DNA from: Qipengyuania proteolytica
GTDB taxonomy: Bacteria; Pseudomonadota; Alphaproteobacteria; Sphingomonadales; Sphingomonadaceae
Direction: 5' to 3'
Assembly (NCBI RefSeq): GCF_019711565.1
Contig: NZ_JAIGNN010000001.1
Span: 620,001-684,000 of the forward strand
DNA length: 64,000 nt
Shown here: positions 31,240-40,766 of the stretch, piece by piece
Layout: each line of letters opens with the position of its first letter
How positions within the stretch are numbered: the first letter of the stretch is position 1
Program-made: the position numbers and the translations under genes
Notes under the pieces: generated by a model
What the model was told of the DNA's origin: nothing
The model's input: the letters and a program-made list of their open reading frames with translations, nothing else
The model's database searches: none

Positions 31240-32847
31240 GTGAGTGCACCAGTCCTGACCAGCAAGCTCGACCGCGAAGGCACCGAGGCGAAAGTGCGGT
31301 TCGCGCATAACCAGGGTCTTGCGCACGACCTGCGCGCCAAGGTGGCCGAGGCGGCGCTCGGCGGGCCGGAGAAGCATCGCGAACGGCATGTCAGCCGTGG
31401 CAAGCTGCTCCCGCGCGAGCGGGTGGAACGGCTGCTCGATCCGGGCTCGCCGTTCCTCGAAGTAGGGCAGCTCGCCGCCAATGGCATGTACGAAGGCGAT
31501 GTTTCGGGTGCCTCGATGATCTGCGGCGTCGGGCGCGTGTCGGGTCGGCAGGTGATGATCGTCGCCAACGATGCCACCGTGAAGGGCGGCACCTATTACC
31601 CGATGACGGTGAAGAAGCACCTCCGCGCGCAGGAAATCGCGCAGGAGAACCGCCTTCCCTGCATCTACCTCGTCGACAGCGGCGGGGCGAATCTGCCGCA
31701 CCAGGCCGAGGTCTTCCCCGACCGCGACCATTTCGGGCGCATCTTCTTTAACCAGGCGAATATGTCGGCGCTGGGCATCCCGCAGATCGCCTGCGTCATG
31801 GGCAGTTGCACGGCGGGCGGCGCCTATGTGCCCGCCATGTCGGACGAGACAGTGATCGTGCGCAACCAAGGCACGATCTTCCTTGCCGGACCGCCGCTGG
31901 TGAAGGCTGCTACAGGCGAGGAAATCAGCGCCGAGGACCTCGGCGGGGGCGACCTGCACGCGCGGAAGTCGGGCGTGGTCGACCACCTCGCCGAGAACGA
32001 CGAGCACGCGCTCACCATCGTGCGCGATATCGTCAGCCACCTGGGCGCGAACCATGCAGCGGCAAAGGACGTGGCGCTCAAGGACCCGCGCCCGCCGAAG
32101 TTCGACGCCGAGGACCTCTACGCCCTGATTCCCGACGATGTCCGCGCCCCCTATGACGTGCACGAGGTCATCGCCCGGATCGTCGACGGCAGCGAGTTTC
32201 ACGAATTCAAGCAGCATTACGGCAGCACGCTGGTCTGCGGTTTCGCCCATATCTGGGGCATGCCGGTGGCCATCCTCGCCAACAATGGCGTGCTGTTTTC
32301 CGAGAGCGCGCAGAAGGGCGCACACTTCATCGAGCTCGCCTGCCAGCGGCGCATTCCGCTCCTGTTCCTCCAGAACATCTCCGGCTTCATGGTCGGCGGG
32401 AAGTACGAGGCGGAAGGCATCGCCAAGCACGGCGCAAAGCTGGTTACCGCCGTCGCCACCGCCACCGTGCCCAAGGTCACCGTCGTTATCGGCGGCAGCT
32501 TCGGGGCGGGCAATTACGGCATGTGCGGCAGGGCCTACTCGCCGCGCTTCCTGTTCACCTGGCCGAATGCGCGCATTTCGGTGATGGGCGGCGAGCAGGC
32601 TGCATCGGTCCTCGCCACCGTCCACCGCGACGCCGATAGCTGGACGCCCGAGCAGACCGAGGAATTCAAGGCCCCGATCCGCCAGAAGTACGAGGATGAG
32701 GGCAATCCTTATTACGCCACCGCCCGCCTGTGGGACGACGGCGTGATCGACCCTGTCCAGACCCGCGACGTGCTCGGCCTCGCCTTTGCCGCCACGCTCG
32801 AAGCGCCCATTCCAGACAAGCCGCAGTTCGGCGTTTTCCGGATGTAG
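31240..32847 (+). CDS. mccB: Methylcrotonyl-CoA carboxylase, carboxyltransferase (beta) subunit
   Basis: A 535-residue acyl-CoA carboxylase beta subunit. Two crotonase-fold halves are visible: the N-terminal half with [23 protein letters not shown] and [19 protein letters not shown], and the C-terminal half with [38 protein letters not shown] and [15 protein letters not shown]. The FMVG and GGEQAA segments and the length match methylcrotonyl rather than propionyl carboxylases. It carboxylates the product of Ivd in leucine breakdown. The start is GTG at 31240. The biotin-carrying alpha subunit is not downstream and must be elsewhere. Confidence 0.94.
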   Translation: MSAPVLTSKLDREGTEAKVRFAHNQGLAHDLRAKVAEAALGGPEKHRERHVSRGKLLPRERVERLLDPGSPFLEVGQLAANGMYEGDVSGASMICGVGRVSGRQVMIVANDATVKGGTYYPMTVKKHLRAQEIAQENRLPCIYLVDSGGANLPHQAEVFPDRDHFGRIFFNQANMSALGIPQIACVMGSCTAGGAYVPAMSDETVIVRNQGTIFLAGPPLVKAATGEEISAEDLGGGDLHARKSGVVDHLAENDEHALTIVRDIVSHLGANHAAAKDVALKDPRPPKFDAEDLYALIPDDVRAPYDVHEVIARIVDGSEFHEFKQHYGSTLVCGFAHIWGMPVAILANNGVLFSESAQKGAHFIELACQRRIPLLFLQNISGFMVGGKYEAEGIAKHGAKLVTAVATATVPKVTVVIGGSFGAGNYGMCGRAYSPRFLFTWPNARISVMGGEQAASVLATVHRDADSWTPEQTEEFKAPIRQKYEDEGNPYYATARLWDDGVIDPVQTRDVLGLAFAATLEAPIPDKPQFGVFRM

Positions 32848-32916
32848 GCCGGGCAATGCGTGCATCCCCCTCGCATTCCGCTGCGTAGCTGCTAGGTCCG
32901 TCGCAGGGGAGAAACA

Positions 32917-33543
32917 ATGCCACCTACTTCGCGTCGCAAGCGATCCATCCTGTCGCGCATCGTCCGACGGATCATCTGGGTGATCTACCGCCTGCAAGGG
33001 TGGAAGATCGAAAGCAGCCTGCCGGACATCCCGAAATTCGTAATTGCCGGTGCGCCGCACACGTCGAACTGGGACTTCGTGTTCTTCACCGGTGCGACCG
33101 CGGAAGAGGGCGTCGAGCCCAGCTTCATGGGCAAGCACACGTTGTTTCAGGGCGTGATGCGGAATTTCATGTTCGACATGGGCGGCGTGCCGATCGACCG
33201 CACACGGCGGGCGAACTACGTCGAGCAGGTGGCCGACGCCTTCGCCGCCGCAGACCGGCTTGCGCTCGTCATCGCGGCAGAGGGCACGCGCAAGTCGGAC
33301 GGCGAGTGGAAATCGGGCTTCTGGCACATCGCCCGCGCGGCCAATGTGCCCATCGTGCTGGCCTGGGTCAGCTGGAAGACCCGTCGCCTCGGTTTCAGCG
33401 AACCGATCACGCCCAGCGACGACTATGCGGCCGATCTGGCAAGGATCGCCGAATGGTTCCGGTCGAAACGTCCGGACTATGCCCGCTACAAGGTGCTCGA
33501 AGCGCAGGCGCAACGCTTGCTTGCGGAAGGGGGAGAAGCATGA
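32917..33543 (+). CDS. Lysophospholipid acyltransferase family protein
   Basis: A 208-residue membrane-associated acyltransferase. The catalytic HxxxxD motif is HTSNWD near residue 49, the GGVPIDRTRR substrate-binding block lies near 88, and AAEGTRKSDGEWKSGFWHIA near 120 carries the EGTR motif. A basic N-terminus with one hydrophobic segment suggests membrane contact. It probably acylates a lysophospholipid or a related acceptor. AGGGGAG precedes the ATG. Its stop overlaps the DUF1295 gene start (ATGA). Confidence 0.9.
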   Translation: MPPTSRRKRSILSRIVRRIIWVIYRLQGWKIESSLPDIPKFVIAGAPHTSNWDFVFFTGATAEEGVEPSFMGKHTLFQGVMRNFMFDMGGVPIDRTRRANYVEQVADAFAAADRLALVIAAEGTRKSDGEWKSGFWHIARAANVPIVLAWVSWKTRRLGFSEPITPSDDYAADLARIAEWFRSKRPDYARYKVLEAQAQRLLAEGGEA

Positions 33544-34340
33544 TCGTCGAGGCACTTATCGCGAATGCGGCGATCCTTCTGGGGGTGACGCTGATCCTGT
33601 GGGTCGTCGCCGTGCAGGTGGACGACGTCTCCTTCATCGACAGCTTCTGGGGCGGCGGCATGGCGCTCATGGCGTTGACCAGCTGGCTGCAGCTCGATGC
33701 GCCCGGGCCGCTTGCCACGCTGCTGATGGCGATGGCGGTAATCTGGGGGCTGCGGCTGTGCATCTACCTGTTCATCCGCTGGCGGCGCGAGGGCGAGGAC
33801 AAGCGTTACGAACGCATGCTCAGGAAGGATCGCGAGAAGGGCCGCTTCGCTTTTGCCGCGCTGACCAAGATCTTCCTCGGCCAGGCGCTGCTGCTGTTCA
33901 TGGTCTCGAGCCCGGCGCAATACGGCATCCTCGAAGCCGCCTCGATCGAGCCGATCAGCGGGCTGGCGCTGGTCGGGCTCGCGCTATGGGCGGTGGGCAT
34001 CCTTTTCGAATGGGTCGGCGATTGGCAGCTTGCCCGGTTCAAGGCCGATCCGGCGAACAAGGGCCAGGTCATGGACAAGGGCCTGTGGCGCTACACCCGC
34101 CATCCCAATTACTTCGGTGATGCCTGCGTGTGGTGGGGCATCTGGATCGCTGCGGCCTCGGCCGGCTGGTGGGTGCCGGCCTTCACCGTGATCGGCCCGC
34201 TGTTCCTCACTTTCACGCTGACCCGCTGGTCGGGTGCACCGCTGCTCGAAGGCGGGATGAAGAAATCGCGCCCGGGTTACGAGGAGTACAAGCGCCGTAC
34301 GTCGGGTTTCTTCCCGCTCCCGCCGCGCAAGCAGGGGTAA
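33540..34340 (+). CDS. DUF1295 / steroid 5-alpha-reductase-like membrane protein
   Basis: A 266-residue protein with about six to seven transmembrane segments. WRYTRHPNYFGDACVWWG near residue 182 is the cofactor-binding signature shared by DUF1295 and 5-alpha-steroid reductase/isoprenylcysteine methyltransferase-like proteins; the C-terminal RPGYEEYKRRTSGFFP is also typical. An NADPH-linked reduction of a lipid is plausible but unproven. It is coupled to the acyltransferase gene upstream, hinting at lipid modification. Confidence 0.87.
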   Translation: MIVEALIANAAILLGVTLILWVVAVQVDDVSFIDSFWGGGMALMALTSWLQLDAPGPLATLLMAMAVIWGLRLCIYLFIRWRREGEDKRYERMLRKDREKGRFAFAALTKIFLGQALLLFMVSSPAQYGILEAASIEPISGLALVGLALWAVGILFEWVGDWQLARFKADPANKGQVMDKGLWRYTRHPNYFGDACVWWGIWIAAASAGWWVPAFTVIGPLFLTFTLTRWSGAPLLEGGMKKSRPGYEEYKRRTSGFFPLPPRKQG

Positions 34341-34416
34341 AAAAGCCGCGCTTTGGGTTTCAACCTCCCGCCCGAGCGTCTAAATGGGGCCTGGGCCGAG
34401 ACGGGAGCGCCGTGCC

Positions 34417-35043
34417 GTGAGCGAAGAGACCACCGACGAGCTGCGCACACGCTTTGCGCGCGAAGCCATGGCGTTGATGGAGCGTCGCGGCGAAGAGGTG
34501 AATCGCGCCAAGCTGGCCCACGAACTCGGCATTGCCCGCGCCCGGGTGGACAGCGTGTTCCCCGAAGAGGCCGACCTGCTCGAGGCGGTGACGGGCGAGT
34601 GGTTTGCGCCCAAGCTGGCTGTCATGGACGAGGTCATGCAGACCGACCTGCCGCCACGCCGCAAGATGTACGAATTCTTCGCTCGCCGCTTCCTGCTGCT
34701 GCGCGACAATTTCAAGAGCGATCCGGCGACTTTCAACCTCTATGTCGAGATGGGCGAGCGCTACTTCGCCTATGCGCAGAGCTATATCGACCTGGCCGAC
34801 CATTACCTGTGCGAGCTGATCGTGCAGGCGCAGGCAGAGGGCCATTTCGAAGGGCTGGAGATCGACACCGCGCTGTCGCTCATCAACCAGTCGGTCCTCT
34901 GCTACATCCAGCCCTATCTGATCGCGATGATCGATGAACGGCTGACCGAGGCGAAGCTCGCGCATCTGATCGACGCGCTGTTCGACGGGCTGTCGGCCAA
35001 GGATCGCGGCGCGCGCGGCACGGCAGGCCTGCGCGCAGCGTGA
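34417..35043 (+). CDS. TetR family transcriptional regulator
   Basis: A 208-residue one-component regulator. The N-terminal helix-turn-helix (about 10-55; EVNRAKLAHELGIARARVDS) is an atypical TetR-like DNA-binding domain, followed by an all-helical ligand domain. The GTG start at 34417 has GGGAGC upstream; an ATG 33 bases earlier would add an Arg/Pro-rich tail. Its stop overlaps the glycosyltransferase start by four bases (GTGA). Target genes and ligand are unknown. Confidence 0.82.
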   Translation: MSEETTDELRTRFAREAMALMERRGEEVNRAKLAHELGIARARVDSVFPEEADLLEAVTGEWFAPKLAVMDEVMQTDLPPRRKMYEFFARRFLLLRDNFKSDPATFNLYVEMGERYFAYAQSYIDLADHYLCELIVQAQAEGHFEGLEIDTALSLINQSVLCYIQPYLIAMIDERLTEAKLAHLIDALFDGLSAKDRGARGTAGLRAA

Positions 35044-36326
35044 GGCGCGCGCAGCCGCGGCGGATACTTTTCATCGGGCTGAACTACAGGCCCGAACCGA
35101 TCGGTATCGGGCCCTATTCGGCAGGTCTGCTGGAGGCGCTGGTCGAGCGCGGGCACGAAGTCCGCGCGGTTGTGGGCCAGCCCTATTATCCCGAATGGCA
35201 GCTTTACGAACGCTTCAAGGGCAGCTGGAAGACGAACGTGGAGCGCGGCGTCCAGATCACGCGCTGCCCGCATTACGTACCGGCCAACCCCACCGGCTCG
35301 CGCCGCCTTGCGCACCACCTGAGTTTTGCGAGCAGTGCCTATCCGCCGGCGCGCGCGGTCCGGCGGGAATTCGACCCCGAACTGGTGCTGACGGTGGCGC
35401 CGTCCATGGTCGCCGTGCCCGTGGCGGCGCGCATGGCGCGGCGAGCGGGGATACCGCTCTGGCTCCACATCCAGGATTTCGAGGTCGGTGCGGCATTCGC
35501 GACCGGGCTTATCGGCGAAGGCGGGGCCGCGGCGTCGGCCGCGCTTCGCTTCGAACAGCGCATGCTGCGCGCAGCCGACGTCGTTTCGACGATCAGCGAA
35601 CCCATGTGCAGGCTGGCCGCTGCCAAGGGCGTCCCGCGCGAACGGATCGTGGAGATCCGCAACTGGGCGAACCACGCGCACCGCGTGGCGCTGGCTTCGG
35701 GGGATGCACTGCGCCGCGAATGGGGGCTCGAGGGCAAGACCGTGGTGCTTTATTCGGGCAATATCGCGAACAAGCAGGGCCTCGAGATCATGATCGAAGC
35801 GGCGAGGGCGCTGGGAGACCGCGAGGATCTGGCATTCGTGGTGTCCGGCGAGGGGCCGAACCGGGCGCGCCTCGAGCGCCTGGCGGGCGGCCTCGCCAAC
35901 ATCCAGTTCCGCGACCTGCAGCCGCCCGAGAAAGTCGGCGACCTGTTGGCGCTGGCCGACATCCACCTGCTTCCGCAGCTGCCGGGCGCGGCCGATCTCG
36001 TCCTGCCCTCCAAGCTTGGCAATATGCTAGCCTCGGGGAGGCCGATCATCGCGACGGCGGCGGCGGGCACGGGCATCGGCCGCGAACTTGAAGGCTGCGG
36101 CGTAGTCGTGCCCCCGCAGGATCCGCAGGCTTTTGCCTGGAGCATCGAGCAGCTATCCCGCCAGCCCCGGCTGCGCGCGCGGCTCGGGCGGGCTGGCCGC
36201 CAGCGTGCCGCGCTTGCGTGGTCGAAAGACGCGATCGTCGATGCCTTCGAAGACCGGATGGAGGCCCTGCTCGGCACAGCCGCAGAGCCTGAGATTCCAT
36301 TTTCCTACACGGCATCGTCTGATTAA
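35040..36326 (+). CDS. WcaI-like glycosyltransferase (GT4 family)
   Basis: A 428-residue GT-B glycosyltransferase resembling WcaI of colanic acid synthesis. The N-terminal RRILFIGLNYRPEPIGIGPY with YYPEWQLYERFKG is the family signature. The C-terminal nucleotide-sugar domain shows VVLYSGNIANKQGLE, FVVSGEGPNRARL and LLPQLPGAADLVLPSKLGNM. It probably adds a sugar to an exopolysaccharide lipid intermediate at the inner membrane. The GTG start at 35040 overlaps the TetR stop. No other polysaccharide genes are in the window. Confidence 0.9.
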   Translation: MRRAQPRRILFIGLNYRPEPIGIGPYSAGLLEALVERGHEVRAVVGQPYYPEWQLYERFKGSWKTNVERGVQITRCPHYVPANPTGSRRLAHHLSFASSAYPPARAVRREFDPELVLTVAPSMVAVPVAARMARRAGIPLWLHIQDFEVGAAFATGLIGEGGAAASAALRFEQRMLRAADVVSTISEPMCRLAAAKGVPRERIVEIRNWANHAHRVALASGDALRREWGLEGKTVVLYSGNIANKQGLEIMIEAARALGDREDLAFVVSGEGPNRARLERLAGGLANIQFRDLQPPEKVGDLLALADIHLLPQLPGAADLVLPSKLGNMLASGRPIIATAAAGTGIGRELEGCGVVVPPQDPQAFAWSIEQLSRQPRLRARLGRAGRQRAALAWSKDAIVDAFEDRMEALLGTAAEPEIPFSYTASSD

Positions 36327-36362
36327 CCGATCTGGCTCCTTTCCGATTCGGGAGCCAACCAA

Positions 36363-36797
36363 ATGATTTCTCAATCCGTGCCTATCGAAGCGCCGGGCGG
36401 CTTTGCTCCGGTCATGGCGCTCGGCCGTGACAACGGCCAGGGGCAGCTGACCCTTGTGTCGTCCGACGCACCCCTGCCGACCATCGTGCTAGCACCCGAC
36501 ACGCCCACGGCCTTCACGGGAGAGGCGAGCGCCGCGCAGGTCGTCGGACCATTCACGCCCGCGCCGCTGGTGCCGGTCTACCTGACCCTGGCTGGTGACT
36601 GGACCGGTTCGGTCCGCGTCCTGCGCTCGGTAGACGGCGGAACGACAAGACATCCGCTCACGCTCGGCGGAAGCGGCTGGGCCTGTTTCTCCGCCAATGC
36701 CTGCGAACCGGTCTGGGTCGAAAGCGAAACGGGGGCACAGCTTTACCTCGACCTCGTGCCGGCCTCCGGCACCGTAATCTACCGGATCGCCCAATGA
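36363..36797 (+). CDS. Hypothetical protein paired with the tailspike-like gene
   Basis: A 144-residue protein rich in Ala, Pro, Thr and short strands, without signal peptide or membrane segment. The second half (VPVYLTLAGDWTGSVRVLRS, VWVESETGAQLYLDLVP) looks like a small beta-sandwich of the kind found in phage tail or baseplate proteins. GGAG lies eight bases before the ATG. The stop overlaps the tailspike-like gene start (ATGA). I do not recognise a family; a structural phage-derived role is inferred from the neighbour. Confidence 0.65.
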   Translation: MISQSVPIEAPGGFAPVMALGRDNGQGQLTLVSSDAPLPTIVLAPDTPTAFTGEASAAQVVGPFTPAPLVPVYLTLAGDWTGSVRVLRSVDGGTTRHPLTLGGSGWACFSANACEPVWVESETGAQLYLDLVPASGTVIYRIAQ

Positions 36798-38746
36798 GCG
36801 CGCTGGCCGTGCCCGCACTGGGTCTCGCCAATCGTTCGGCTCAGGCCCTGCCGGGCCTCTTCGCCGATCTCGCACATCGCTCCCCCGCAGTCGACATCAC
36901 CCGGATCGAGAGCGCCGGGCATCATGCCTCGGGCGCGGGCGCAGGGACCTACATCGCCGACGCCCTGGCCGATGACGCGCTGGCGAGCGCACACCCCCGG
37001 TTTGTCGTCCGTACCGCCAACGGCCGGCTGTTCAGGCTCCTGCCCGAGGCGGGCTCGATCGCGGTCGAGCAGGGCGGTGCGCTTGGCAATGGCACCGCCG
37101 ACGACCAGCCCGCGATCCAGGCCACGATCGCCTATGCCGAAGCCATCGGCGCACGCGAGGTGCGGTTCGAAAGCGAGATCTACCGGCTTCACTGCCCGGA
37201 GCGCTTTTCCCCGGCCGATCAGACCCGCGCTCTCGACGGGCACGCGCTGGTGGTGCGCGGCTCGCTGGCGCTGCGCGGTGTCGCGCCCGGCCGAACCGTG
37301 CTCGATTTCCGCGGCCTCGACGGGGCCGATCCCGACACCGCCTGGCAGACCGTTGCCAAGTCGGCGAGCGATCCCACGCCGGCGGTCTGGCGCGGCGGCG
37401 GCTTGTTCGTCGAAGGCGACTGGCCGCGCCCCGACCCCGCCCCGCGCGCCATTGCGCGGCTGGAAATCGACCGGCTCGTCTTCCAGGGCAATCGCAGCCG
37501 CACCGGCCAATCGAGCTACCCTGCCGACGTCACGACCGGCGATGGCTGGGACATTACCGACCGCGGCTTCTGGCTGCAGGACGTCTTCGTCGGCGATGTG
37601 ATCTGCCGCGACACCGACTTCATCGGCTGGCGCGGCGAACTGTTCTATGCCGTCGGCGCAGACGACGCGATCGAGCGCATCACCATGACCCGCTGCCGCC
37701 TGCTCACCGGCAATGGCAACGGCTTCAACCTCGGCTGCGACCCGATGGTGATGGCCGAGGATTGCGAGTTCGGCGATTGCACGCTGGCGCAGGAAGACAC
37801 GGGCAAGACGCATGGCCATTTCCGCAACTGCCTGTGGCGCGATTGCGACTATGTCTGGCTGGGTGGCGGCTCGACCAATGGCCGCCTCTATACGTACAAG
37901 TATCCGACGCGCGACGACACCGTACCGGTGCCGGCAACTGTGCTCGACAATTGCCGGTTCGAGGACTGCGGGATCGTGTGGGTCAACAGCTGGGTGTCGG
38001 GGCGCATCCGCACGGTCGATACCGCGGTCGGGATCAACAGCATCCACGGCTTCGCCCTGCGCGATATCGATCTCGAGATCGACGCCTGGCTCGACCGGCG
38101 CGACAATTACTTCGCCGTGGCGCTGCGCGGTCCCGCGACGCTGACCGATCCGGTCGAGGGGGCGCCGGCGGGCGTATACCAGCAGCCGCCCAAGCAAATT
38201 CGGCTGAAGGTTCGCCACTTCCGCTCCGCGCTCGCACAGGACCAGGGCCGCGAATGGATCGGTGTAACATGGAGCGGCTATCTCGACCGCTCCTGCCGCA
38301 TCGTGGTCGAGGGCGAATTTGCCAATGCGCGATCGCCCAATGGCGGGGACAATCCGGTCTCCTTCCCATACGTCCGCTTCGACGGGGGTAATGCCTCGAC
38401 CGCCTACACGGCGCAGGGCCTGTATCGCCCGGCGAATCTGACCGCATCGGGCAGCTTTGCCCCCGCCGGGCCGGCGCTTGCGCTCGGGGTCGCCAGCGCC
38501 ATCGCGGTCGCAGTCACCCTGCGAGCGAGCCCGGCGGGCGGGGCCGCATACGGCTACGCCGACGGCCAGCCCCTGCGGATCGTCAAGAACACGGCGACTG
38601 GCTCGATCGCCTTCACCAAGGGCGCAGCGGCGAGCATGGCGATGGTCGCCACGCGCACCCTCGCGGCGGCACACGACTGGATCGAGTTCCGCTACAACCG
38701 CGCGCTGTCGCGGTGGGAGGAAAGCGGCTTCGGCGGCTACAGCTAG
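36794..38746 (+). CDS. Tailspike/pectate-lyase-like beta-helix protein
   Basis: A 650-residue protein. Near residue 95 GGALGNGTADDQPAIQATIAYAEA is the hallmark of the pectate_lyase_3/tailspike N-terminal rung (GDGxTDDTxAIQxA). A long series of short strands with DC and N/D-rich turns follows (TRCRLLTGNGNGFNLGCD, DCEFGDCTLAQ, DNCRFEDCGIVW), consistent with a right-handed parallel beta-helix. The C-terminal 90 residues end in DWIEFRYNRALSRWEESGF, a pattern seen at ends of phage tail proteins. No signal peptide. It may bind or cut a polysaccharide. It sits directly after a glycosyltransferase gene, without other phage genes. Confidence 0.75.
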   Translation: MSALAVPALGLANRSAQALPGLFADLAHRSPAVDITRIESAGHHASGAGAGTYIADALADDALASAHPRFVVRTANGRLFRLLPEAGSIAVEQGGALGNGTADDQPAIQATIAYAEAIGAREVRFESEIYRLHCPERFSPADQTRALDGHALVVRGSLALRGVAPGRTVLDFRGLDGADPDTAWQTVAKSASDPTPAVWRGGGLFVEGDWPRPDPAPRAIARLEIDRLVFQGNRSRTGQSSYPADVTTGDGWDITDRGFWLQDVFVGDVICRDTDFIGWRGELFYAVGADDAIERITMTRCRLLTGNGNGFNLGCDPMVMAEDCEFGDCTLAQEDTGKTHGHFRNCLWRDCDYVWLGGGSTNGRLYTYKYPTRDDTVPVPATVLDNCRFEDCGIVWVNSWVSGRIRTVDTAVGINSIHGFALRDIDLEIDAWLDRRDNYFAVALRGPATLTDPVEGAPAGVYQQPPKQIRLKVRHFRSALAQDQGREWIGVTWSGYLDRSCRIVVEGEFANARSPNGGDNPVSFPYVRFDGGNASTAYTAQGLYRPANLTASGSFAPAGPALALGVASAIAVAVTLRASPAGGAAYGYADGQPLRIVKNTATGSIAFTKGAAASMAMVATRTLAAAHDWIEFRYNRALSRWEESGFGGYS

Positions 38747-39810
38747 GCAGCTGCGGGCGCGCCCTCGCGCTGTTCGCGCAGGATCGTCCATCCGGCCAGG
38801 AACAGGCCGGCGACCAGCGGCCCGACCACGATCCCCGACAGGCCCATCAGCGCGATGCCGCCGAGCGTCGTCACGAGGATGAGCCAGTCGGGGATTCCGG
38901 TGTCTCGGCCAACCAGTATCGGGCGCAGGACATTGTCGGCCATACCGATCAGCGCCACGCCGGACACGATCACGACCACCCCCTGCCAGATGGCGCCGGT
39001 CGCCAGCAGATAGATTGCGGCGGGCACCCAGACGATGGCAGGCCCGATCGCCGGCAGCAGCGAGGCGATCGCCATGATCACGCCGAGCAGCAGCACCGAG
39101 GGGATGCCCACGATCCAGAAAGTGATCGCGCCGAGCGCCCCCTGCACGAGGCCGACCACGACCGAACCCTTGATCGTCGCTCGAACGATACCGAGGAAGC
39201 GGGTGGATAGCCGATCGGCGATGGCGCGCTCGAAGGGCAGCGAACTCAGCACCGCCTCCCCGATCTGACGGCCGTCACGCAGCAGGAAATAGCTGACGTA
39301 GAGCCCGATCCCGAAGGCGAGCACGAAACCGAAGACGCTGCCGCCGATGGCGATGGCCTGTTGCGCGATCAGGCCGAGGCTGTCCTGCAGGAATCCCTGC
39401 GCCCGCAGCTGCAGGTCGCCCAGATCACCCCACCCCTGGGCATCGAGCGAGGCGCGGACGTTGGCCGGGAGAGCGCCGAAGACCTGCTCGAACCAGTCCG
39501 AGACATTGATCCGTCCCTCCTGGAACGCGATCACCAGCCCGGCCGCCTCGTTCACCACGGCACTGCCGATGAGGAAAGCAGGCAGGATGACGGCAATGGT
39601 GATGACCAGCAGCGTGCCGAGCGCGGCCTGATTGGCGCGGCCCGGCAGGCGGGCGAGAAACCAGCGGAACAGCGGCTGGAACATGATCGCGGCCAGCGAC
39701 GCCCATAGCAGCGGCTGGAGGAACGGCATCACGACGACGAGCAGAGCGACCGTGACGAGCAGGAGGAAAAGCAGGAATCCCCCGCGTTCGAGACCTGGTT
39801 GCACAGTCAT
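38743..39810 (-). CDS. AI-2E family (PerM-like) transporter
   Basis: A 355-residue integral membrane protein with about seven to eight hydrophobic segments (e.g. GFLLFLLLVTVALLVVVMPF and ALIGMADNVLRPILVG). The family motif around GPAIVWVPAAIYLL and GLSGIVVGPLVAGLFL is present. Family members have been linked to export of small molecules or Na/H exchange; the cargo is unknown. I chose ATG 39810; a TTG nine bases upstream is also possible. Convergent with the tailspike-like gene, overlapping it by four bases. Confidence 0.88.
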   Translation of the reverse strand: MTVQPGLERGGFLLFLLLVTVALLVVVMPFLQPLLWASLAAIMFQPLFRWFLARLPGRANQAALGTLLVITIAVILPAFLIGSAVVNEAAGLVIAFQEGRINVSDWFEQVFGALPANVRASLDAQGWGDLGDLQLRAQGFLQDSLGLIAQQAIAIGGSVFGFVLAFGIGLYVSYFLLRDGRQIGEAVLSSLPFERAIADRLSTRFLGIVRATIKGSVVVGLVQGALGAITFWIVGIPSVLLLGVIMAIASLLPAIGPAIVWVPAAIYLLATGAIWQGVVVIVSGVALIGMADNVLRPILVGRDTGIPDWLILVTTLGGIALMGLSGIVVGPLVAGLFLAGWTILREQREGAPAAA

Positions 39811-40013
39811 GATCGACAATCATCCCGTAAATTGCGCTCCCGAACTCGGCAGCACCTGGGCGATTTGTAGTCGACAGACCGCTGGCATTGCCAAGCAACA
39901 CCGCCTTTCAAGGTCCTTTATCCACAGCCAATGATCATCAATGTAAAAAAAGCATCTTGCATTCGAAAAATCCGGCTCTAGCCAGAGCGAATATTCAGGG
40001 GACACGGGGTCGC

Positions 40014-40694
40014 ATGATAAAAACGAAGTTGTTGGGCTCTACGGCCCTAGCATTGGCGTGTGCCGGTGTCTGGTCTGCCAGTGCATTTGCCAGCGAAAGG
40101 CGCAGTTTTACTTACGACTCTCTCGGACGCCTTGTCGCTGTTCAGTCGAGTAAGGGGGAGGCGCGCTCGATTTGCTACGATGCTGCAGGGAACCGCACGG
40201 AATACCGGGCCGACGCGGCGGGCGTGCTGAGCGACTGCAGCGGAGGCGGTTCCACACCCACTCCAACACCCACGCCCACTCCGACGCCCACGCCCACTCC
40301 GACACCGACGCCCACTCCCACACCGACGCCGGCTCCTGCGATTTCGGTCGGCGATGCGTCCGTGTTCGAAGGCGGTACGCTCAACTTCACCGTGCGTCTC
40401 AGCGCGGCCCATTCGTCCAGCATCTCGGTGTCCTATGCGACGGCCTATGGCAGCGCGGGTTCGACCGATTTCACCGCGGTGTCCGGCACGGTCACCATTC
40501 CGGCCGGCGCGACGGCCGCGACCGTTTCGGTCGCTAGCAGGCAGGACGCGCAGATCGAGGCCGACGAGACATTCACGCTCAATCTCTCGTCACCGACTGC
40601 GGGAGCGACCATTGCGGACGGTCAGGGGATCGGGACCATCTTCAACGACGACGAAGATATCGGCGAGCCGACCTGCGGCAAGTACGTCTGCTGA
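40014..40694 (+). CDS. Small exported YD-repeat protein with Thr-Pro linker and Calx-beta domain
   Basis: A 226-residue protein, first of the YD/Rhs island. A signal peptide (cleavage near residue 26, SAFA) is followed by two YD-type repeats (RRSFTYDSLGRLVAVQS and ICYDAAGNRTEYRADA). A (Thr-Pro)13 linker at about 81-106 follows, then a Calx-beta domain (about 112-215: VGDASVFEGGTLNFTVRLS, ADETFTLNLSSPT) that usually binds calcium. Two cysteines lie in the last six residues. The layout suggests an extracellular protein with a short YD strand that could associate with the larger Rhs shells encoded next. Not a described family to my knowledge. Confidence 0.85.
   Translation: MIKTKLLGSTALALACAGVWSASAFASERRSFTYDSLGRLVAVQSSKGEARSICYDAAGNRTEYRADAAGVLSDCSGGGSTPTPTPTPTPTPTPTPTPTPTPTPTPAPAISVGDASVFEGGTLNFTVRLSAAHSSSISVSYATAYGSAGSTDFTAVSGTVTIPAGATAATVSVASRQDAQIEADETFTLNLSSPTAGATIADGQGIGTIFNDDEDIGEPTCGKYVC
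40254..40331 (+). repeat. Hexanucleotide-type tandem repeat encoding (Thr-Pro)13
   Basis: Thirteen tandem ACNCCN units give a stiff Thr-Pro linker. Units differ only at third codon positions, so strand slippage could change the linker length in steps of two residues without breaking the frame. Confidence 0.9.
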
Positions 40695-40766
40695 TAGCGA
40701 TTTTCCGGGCCTCTCCGAGCCCGCCACCCACCCAGTTTTGCATCTTTCCATCCGACGAGGCTCGCA

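Noticed and set aside
36779..38791. 670-codon minus-strand frame opposite the tailspike-like gene
   Set aside because: No recognisable motif; antisense shadow of a well-supported beta-helix protein.
36363..39810. Intact prophage around the tailspike-like gene
   Set aside because: No integrase, capsid, terminase or other tail genes occur nearby, and the neighbours are chromosomal genes.
39957..39990. Possible promoter before the first YD gene
   Set aside because: TTGCAT is present in an AT-rich stretch, but no acceptable -10 lies at the right distance.
40254..40331. Direct repeats considered as a CRISPR or satellite
   Set aside because: They are in-frame Thr-Pro codons of six bases with no spacers, inside a coding region.
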